From Nitrosarchaeum sp. (GTDB lineage Archaea > Thermoproteota > Nitrososphaeria > Nitrososphaerales > Nitrosopumilaceae), in the NCBI GenBank assembly GCA_025699025.1, contig JAILWJ010000002.1, positions 62,001 to 126,000 of the forward strand: a stretch of DNA of 64,000 nucleotides, written 5' to 3'. A program made the position numbers and the translations under genes. The notes under the pieces were generated by a model. The model did no database searches and had not been told where the DNA came from. It saw only the letters and a program-made list of their open reading frames with translations. Shown here in pieces: positions 60,517 through 64,000 of the stretch (the first letter of the stretch is position 1; the number at the start of each line of letters is the position of its first letter).

Positions 60517-60744
60517 TTGAATCGTACAAACCAAAGCACGATCATTAAAGAAGCAATTAATTCTTATCTTGACAAGGGAGTTACTGACAAACAAGACATC
60601 TACACCAAAGTTGTCGATGAATTAGGTGTCCCAAGACCAACTGTTAGAAGAGTTGCAAGAGATCTACGAACCGAACTATTACAAAAAATCCAGATCTTAC
60701 AATCTGACATGCCTAAATCAGCAACCCCTGAAGAAGACGAATAA
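60517..60744 (+). CDS. Small HTH-like protein
   Basis: A 75-residue protein starting with TTG. It contains NQSTIIKEAINSYLDKGVTD, KQDIYTKVVDELGVPRPTVR and RVARDLRTELLQKIQIL. The middle is a compact helix-turn-helix with VPRPTVRR as recognition-helix start. An acidic tail follows. It is a plausible stand-alone DNA-binding protein. It has its own TATA box. Confidence 0.8.
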   Translation: MNRTNQSTIIKEAINSYLDKGVTDKQDIYTKVVDELGVPRPTVRRVARDLRTELLQKIQILQSDMPKSATPEEDE

Positions 60745-60823
60745 ACTCGACTCCTTTTTCTTTTTAATCTCATTTTTTGGTTTCAGCATTACTATTATAA
60801 ACAATGAATTTTTCCCATAAATT

Positions 60824-61300
60824 ATGGGATATCTTGGAAACCATCTAGCTACAGTGGTGACTGGAGTATTTGCAGCTGTTTTAACGGGACTTTGGCCTTA
60901 CTTTGTAGACTTTGCACCCATACTAAATTTTGTATTCATCATGGCAGTACCAATAACCTGGTTTCTAACTTTTACATGTTGGATTTCACAGAAAAGTGCT
61001 GATTACGTGAAAAAATTTGAGGCCAATCACTCTCACGGCGAAAAAAAAAGCTTGAGTAATTCACAAACCACACAAGTATTTGCTTCAAATACAGATCAAA
61101 TTAGTTATACAGAGATTAAGCAAGCACAAAATCATCTGTCTGAAGAATTAAACCAATTAAAGGAATATGTCAAACTTAAAGATGAAGAAATTGATAGATT
61201 AAATCAAGAAATATCAAATCTTCAGACACTGGTACAGATCGAATCTCTAAAAACAGAACTTGCTAATCTTAAGATGTTAGCATCTGGTAAGAAAAAGTAG
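60824..61300 (+). CDS. Two-helix membrane protein with coiled-coil tail
   Basis: A 158-residue protein. Two hydrophobic helices (about residues 9-29, VVTGVFAAVLTGLWPYFVDF, and 31-51, LNFVFIMAVPITWFLTFTCW) are followed by a soluble region. From about residue 95 there is a long coiled coil (AQNHLSEELNQLKEYVKLKD, EEIDRLNQEISNLQTLVQIE, SLKTELANLKML). It may be a scaffold at the membrane. No family is recognised. It ends 2 bp before the convergent Cys-rich gene. Confidence 0.75.
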   Translation: MGYLGNHLATVVTGVFAAVLTGLWPYFVDFAPILNFVFIMAVPITWFLTFTCWISQKSADYVKKFEANHSHGEKKSLSNSQTTQVFASNTDQISYTEIKQAQNHLSEELNQLKEYVKLKDEEIDRLNQEISNLQTLVQIESLKTELANLKMLASGKKK

Positions 61301-61301
61301 A

Positions 61302-61457
61302 CTAATCCTTACAATGACAGCAAGAAATACCATGATTATTTTTACACTTTGGACAACTCACTGCTCCACCATAATGACATTTACATGAACATAATTCAGT
61401 TGGATCGACCTTGTTCATCATGTGATTCAAATCTTTCTTAATATTTGACTTTTCCAT
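61302..61457 (-). CDS. 51-residue Cys-rich small protein
   Basis: ATG at 61457, TAG at 61302. The first half is helical (MEKSNIKKDLNHMMNKVDPT). The second half has eight Cys in CSCKCHYGG, SCPKCKNNH and SCCHCKD. Three CxC/CxxC groups with two His suggest one or two zinc ions. Not in the usual ORF size range, but the Cys pattern is not random. No family recognised. Confidence 0.75.
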   Translation of the reverse strand: MEKSNIKKDLNHMMNKVDPTELCSCKCHYGGAVSCPKCKNNHGISCCHCKD

Positions 61458-61753
61458 GAGAGTATTTTAATAACTCAGTTACTAAACATATAATGAAAAT
61501 TTTATTTTCAGGTTTTATTATATTAGAAATTTAATAGTGAGATTATTTGTTTGTGTGGAACTTTGACACAACAAGTCTGAAAATATAATTGATAATGTAT
61601 GATAGAAAAACAAACATCTAAAATAATTACTAACAAATTTTTTCAATATTTCGAACTTAATCAAAATTTTATTCTATAATTAGATCTCTATTCTTAATGA
61701 TTTTCCTCACAATCTAAAATAATTGTCATTCAGACAAAATCTAAATATCCAAA
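61458..61753. other. AT-rich gap without a recognised gene
   Basis: These 296 bp are very AT-rich. I see no ORF with good coding features, no tRNA-like fold and no long inverted repeat. It may hold promoters for the Cys-rich gene and the end of the flavin reductase transcript. Confidence 0.5.
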
Positions 61754-62278
61754 TTAGCATAATTTAGATGCTATTTCTAGAGTTCTATCAATCATATCTC
61801 TTAATCTCTTTTTAGCATCATCATCAGTAAAACCGTCATCTGAGATCGATTCTGTGGTGAGAAACACAGCTTGTGGATTTGTAATTACTCGGAAATATGA
61901 TAATAATTGTGTGACTAGAGTTTGAACATCAATAAATCCAATATTACTTGCAGCCACTATGACCATTCCTGCAACCTTCCCTACAGTTTTTTTATAATTT
62001 ACATATTCAAACAAGTTTTTTAACGCCGAACTAAAAAACGAATTGTAAATAGGTGTCCCAATTAACCAAACGTCGGCATCCATCAAAGCATTAGCTGCAT
62101 TTTTTGTTGCTTTATTATAATTCTCATCAGGTCCTTTATAACATTCAATTTGACCTTCTGAAATATTGATAAATTCTACATCTACATTTTTTATTTTTGT
62201 ATATTCTACAACATATTTCATTATTAGTTGAGTGTTGCTATTTTTTCTTGGACTGCCCGATACTACCACAACTTTCAT
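61754..62278 (-). CDS. NADPH-dependent FMN reductase (flavodoxin fold)
   Basis: A 174-residue flavoprotein. It has the phosphate loop GSPRKNSNTQLI (about residues 7-18), the DVWLIGTPIYNSFFSSALKN loop and VAGMVIVAASNIGF. Its homologues reduce FMN, quinones or metals with NADPH. Free reduced FMN is the substrate of BluB, encoded nearby on the same strand (62445), so it could supply it; that is an inference. Confidence 0.92.
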   Translation of the reverse strand: MKVVVVSGSPRKNSNTQLIMKYVVEYTKIKNVDVEFINISEGQIECYKGPDENYNKATKNAANALMDADVWLIGTPIYNSFFSSALKNLFEYVNYKKTVGKVAGMVIVAASNIGFIDVQTLVTQLLSYFRVITNPQAVFLTTESISDDGFTDDDAKKRLRDMIDRTLEIASKLC

Positions 62279-62326
62279 GTCTCAAGCTATAATCATCTGT
62301 ATTTAAATTCACTATAAAATTTAAAA

Positions 62327-62420
62327 CGGGTTTGGAGGGCTTCGATCCCTCGACCTGTAACTTAGGAGGCTACTGCGCTATCCATGTTTCGCGTCAAAAA
62401 TGACTCTGCGCTACAAACCC
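62327..62420 (-). tRNA. tRNA-Arg (CCT) with an intron-like insertion in the D-loop
   Basis: Read on the minus strand: acceptor GGGTTTG/CAAACCC, D-stem GCGC/GCGC, anticodon stem GTAGC/GTTAC around CTCCTAA (anticodon CCT), T-stem GAGGG/CCCTC, discriminator G. The D-loop between the GCGC halves is 29 nt long (62407-62379) instead of 8-11, and ends in the normal TGGATA. So about 20 nt are extra. A non-canonical intron is likely, as known for D-loops in some archaeal tRNAs. The T-loop starts with A rather than T. Confidence 0.85.
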
Positions 62421-62444
62421 AGCAAAAAAAATACTTGTAATTAT

Positions 62445-63152
62445 TTAAGCGTAATCAAGATTGGTTTTAATCATCTCTTGAATCTCTTGCCACTCTGAAT
62501 TTTCCTTTTCTTCCCATTTCTCAAAGTAAACTACGTCTTTAAGCTCCAGTCTGGGAAGCCAACCAGCTTTTTCAAGATCCGGTTTTTCTGCAAATTCATC
62601 AACATATCCTAAACATAGGTATGCTATTGGCACAACATGTTCAGGTAATCTTAAAACATCTTTTAATGTTTCATTGGATAGGATACTTACCCATCCAAGA
62701 CCTATTCCCTCTGTTCTTGCTGCAAGCCACAAATTTTGAATTGCGCAACAAACACTGTATAATCCTGCTTCTGGAATACTGGATCTTCCTATAACAAATG
62801 GACCGAATTTTGAAGGATCATATGTCACACAAATATTGATAGAAGACTCTAAAATGCCCTCAAGCTTGAATGAAAGATATTTTGATCTATTTGGTTCTTC
62901 AACATGATGCGACGCCTTCTCTTTTTCAATCTCAAAAGATTCTTTGATTTTCTTTTTTGTTAAATTATCCTTAATCAATATGAAATTCCATGGTTGAGAA
63001 AAACCAACTGATGGCGCATGATGAGCGGCGTTTAGAATTTTAGATAAAATCTCATTTTTAATAGGCTTTGATATAAAATGAGATCTGACATCTCTTCTAG
63101 AATAAATGGCCTTGTAAAATCCCTTTTTCTCATCCTCTGTAAATTCAGACAA
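62445..63152 (-). CDS. bluB: BluB-like 5,6-dimethylbenzimidazole synthase (nitroreductase fold)
   Basis: A 235-residue nitroreductase-fold protein. Family segments are SRRDVRSHF, AAHHAPSVGFSQPWNFILI, the SIPEAGLYSVCCAIQNLWLA helix, EGIGLGWVSIL, and VVPIAYLCLGYVDEFAEKPD followed by GWLPRLEL. These match BluB, which breaks down FMN to make the lower ligand of cobalamin, more closely than general nitroreductases. AOA are known B12 makers, and cobJ lies 11 kb upstream. A general nitroreductase remains possible. Confidence 0.85.
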   Translation of the reverse strand: MSEFTEDEKKGFYKAIYSRRDVRSHFISKPIKNEILSKILNAAHHAPSVGFSQPWNFILIKDNLTKKKIKESFEIEKEKASHHVEEPNRSKYLSFKLEGILESSINICVTYDPSKFGPFVIGRSSIPEAGLYSVCCAIQNLWLAARTEGIGLGWVSILSNETLKDVLRLPEHVVPIAYLCLGYVDEFAEKPDLEKAGWLPRLELKDVVYFEKWEEKENSEWQEIQEMIKTNLDYA

Positions 63153-63230
63153 TTCTTTTAACCTATATTCTTCTTAATTGATGCTTTTGTTAAACGTTAA
63201 TAATGTCAGTAGTTAGTCTTGTACTTCAAT

Positions 63231-63304
63231 GGGCCGGTAGTCTAGCTGGTTAGGATACCGCCTCGACACGGCGGTGATCGTGAGTTCGAATCTCACTCGG
63301 CCCA
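63231..63304 (+). tRNA. tRNA-Val (GAC) with C at position 33
   Basis: A 74-nt cloverleaf: acceptor GGGCCGG/TCGGCCC (one G-T pair), anticodon stem CCGCC/GGCGG, 7-nt loop TCGACAC, T-arm GTGAG-TTCGAAT-CTCAC, discriminator A. In the 7-nt loop positions 34-36 are GAC (Val). Position 33, almost always T, is C. The rest of the molecule looks normal. CCA is not encoded and there is no intron. Confidence 0.9.
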
Positions 63305-63308
63305 CTTT

Positions 63309-63848
63309 TTAATTTAAACTAGTCTGAAACTCTTTTTCAATTACACTCCAAGACGTCTCAGTCGTAATACTACCCTCAGCAGAAAAATTGGTAATATCTC
63401 CATTCGTAACTGAGTCATATATTCCAGAGTCTACATTAGACTTGACAAGAACAAATGTGTTTTTTAATGGAATCTCTACACCTGAATAAAATATAGCTCT
63501 ACCTGGCATTGAAATGTCTTCTGTAGAATACTGTCCTGATCCTAATAATGTACCATTGGCAAATAACTGATAACTAATTACTGGAACCGTAAATGTCTTT
63601 TCACTTGGATTTTTTACACTAAATGTAACTTCTAACTTTGCAGTATTTTCAATCTTATTCACATCTATTATTTTTACACTATCTAATCTAATTTCAACCT
63701 GTTCTAACTGTGGATTATCTAAACTAGCATAATATACAATTCCTCCCATCATCGCTAGTAATCCTGCTATTGCTGCATAAACAATCATCTTACTCTGAAG
63801 TGCCAATTTACTGGTATCACATTGTGTACAACTAAAAAAGGTTGTCAA
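63309..63848 (-). CDS. LEA14-like domain protein with membrane anchor
   Basis: A 179-residue protein. After a short Cys-containing N-terminus (FFSCTQCDTSKLAL) comes a membrane helix (IVYAAIAGLLAMMGGIVYYA, about 22-42). The rest is a LEA-14-like sandwich: TAKLEVTFSVKNPSEKTFTV, YQLFANGTLLGSGQYSTEDI, then a second part. The true start may be Met21 (MIVYAAIAG). It resembles the protein at 57463 in layout. CTQC at the N-terminus may be a metal knuckle or an artefact of a too-early start. Confidence 0.75.
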   Translation of the reverse strand: MTTFFSCTQCDTSKLALQSKMIVYAAIAGLLAMMGGIVYYASLDNPQLEQVEIRLDSVKIIDVNKIENTAKLEVTFSVKNPSEKTFTVPVISYQLFANGTLLGSGQYSTEDISMPGRAIFYSGVEIPLKNTFVLVKSNVDSGIYDSVTNGDITNFSAEGSITTETSWSVIEKEFQTSLN

Positions 63849-63888
63849 GATCCAAATACATAATATTTGAACTAAGACATGACATATT

Positions 63889-64000
63889 GTGACAGCTTTA
63901 GAACAGGCAATTATTACGTGGATTCATCTAATTTCAGCTGCAATTTGGGTCGGTGGTTCATTATTCATTGGAGTTGTTTTTTCTCCACTGCTCAAAACAA
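63889..64000 (+). CDS. CopD-like membrane protein, N-terminal part (3' truncated by window edge)
   Basis: A GTG-started frame open to the window end gives 37 residues: TALEQAIITWIHLISAAIWV followed by GGSLFIGVVFSPLLKT. The pattern H-x3-A-x2-W-x-G-G in a membrane helix is typical of the CopD/DUF4149-type copper-resistance membrane domain. A stop codon lies 9 bp upstream in frame. The rest of the gene is outside the window. Confidence 0.7.
   Translation, partial: MTALEQAIITWIHLISAAIWVGGSLFIGVVFSPLLKT

Noticed and set aside
62327-62420. Treating the long D-loop tRNA as a pseudogene
   Set aside because: All stems outside the loop pair fully and the conserved TGGATA loop end is kept, which is not expected of a decayed gene.
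63231-63304. Reading the anticodon as CGA (Ser) by shifting the loop
   Set aside because: The 5-bp anticodon stem CCGCC/GGCGG fixes the 7-nt loop, and Ser tRNAs have a long variable arm that is absent here.
1-64000. Mobile elements, prophage, CRISPR arrays and rRNA
   Set aside because: No transposase, integrase, phage or Cas gene, spacer-repeat array or rRNA segment was seen.

Overview
The window is AT-rich archaeal DNA. It reads as the chromosome of a Nitrososphaerota (Thaumarchaeota) ammonia-oxidiser-like archaeon, probably the marine/soil group I.1a (Nitrosopumilus/Nitrosarchaeum type). The evidence is: both PolD subunits, Orc1/Cdc6, GINS, PCNA, TFS and RpoL, a group II chaperonin, geranylgeranylglyceryl phosphate synthase, several secreted cupredoxins, a cobalamin route (CobJ and a BluB-like enzyme), and many short zinc-binding proteins typical of this phylum. 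No amo genes, rRNA, insertion sequences, prophage or CRISPR arrays were seen, so the lineage call is an inference. Genes are dense, short-spaced and often start with TTG or GTG. Several have a TATA-like box 26-28 bp before the start codon, which suggests leaderless transcripts.

Region 1 (1-9.7 kb) is a replication island. It holds the C-terminal part of DP1, then orc1/cdc6, then a 478-bp non-coding AT-rich segment with three origin-recognition-box-like elements (the probable replication origin), then a small origin-adjacent protein, an AbrB-type protein, a membrane-anchored winged-helix protein, GGGP synthase and the PolD large subunit. SHMT (glyA) follows. Region 2 (9.7-26 kb) carries a thermosome subunit, glutamine synthetase 1, GINS, an AN1 zinc finger, an SDR/flavoprotein pair, tRNA-Pro, an RNA-processing operon (thpR, cca, predicted kinase), a UPF0200 ATPase with an RNA-binding partner, a sirtuin, and a RNase Z / tRNA methyltransferase / PRPP synthetase run.

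Region 3 (24.3-35 kb) combines an MscS-type channel, a KamA-like radical SAM enzyme directly followed by a second glutamine synthetase, an APC permease, CBS and HTH regulators, two Usp proteins, an MDH-like enzyme and a VIT1/CCC1 transporter. I suggest an osmolyte or nitrogen-storage role for the KamA/GS2 pair. Region 4 (35-43 kb) is a copper/redox/signalling island: three cupredoxin-type proteins (one with no ligands, one lacking the axial Met, one complete), a J-domain protein with an HSD instead of an HPD motif, a Cache-HAMP-class III cyclase overlapping tail-to-tail with a non-canonical PII protein, a ferredoxin and a RecA-fold protein without a Walker A motif.

Region 5 (43-64 kb) holds an AmmeMemoRadiSam-type radical SAM enzyme, a dual-specificity phosphatase, two tandem 50-residue paralogues, rpoL-tfs-pcn, aspartate kinase, cobJ, tyrS, a DegT aminotransferase, an MtrA-like protein next to a dimeric-type dUTPase, a PfkB kinase, cyclophilin, a BluB-like nitroreductase, tRNA-Val and a tRNA-Arg with an intron-like insertion in its D-loop. 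Five small genes too short for a standard ORF cutoff are described here: 2750-2911, 45845-45991, 46001-46153, 58763-58918 and 61302-61457.
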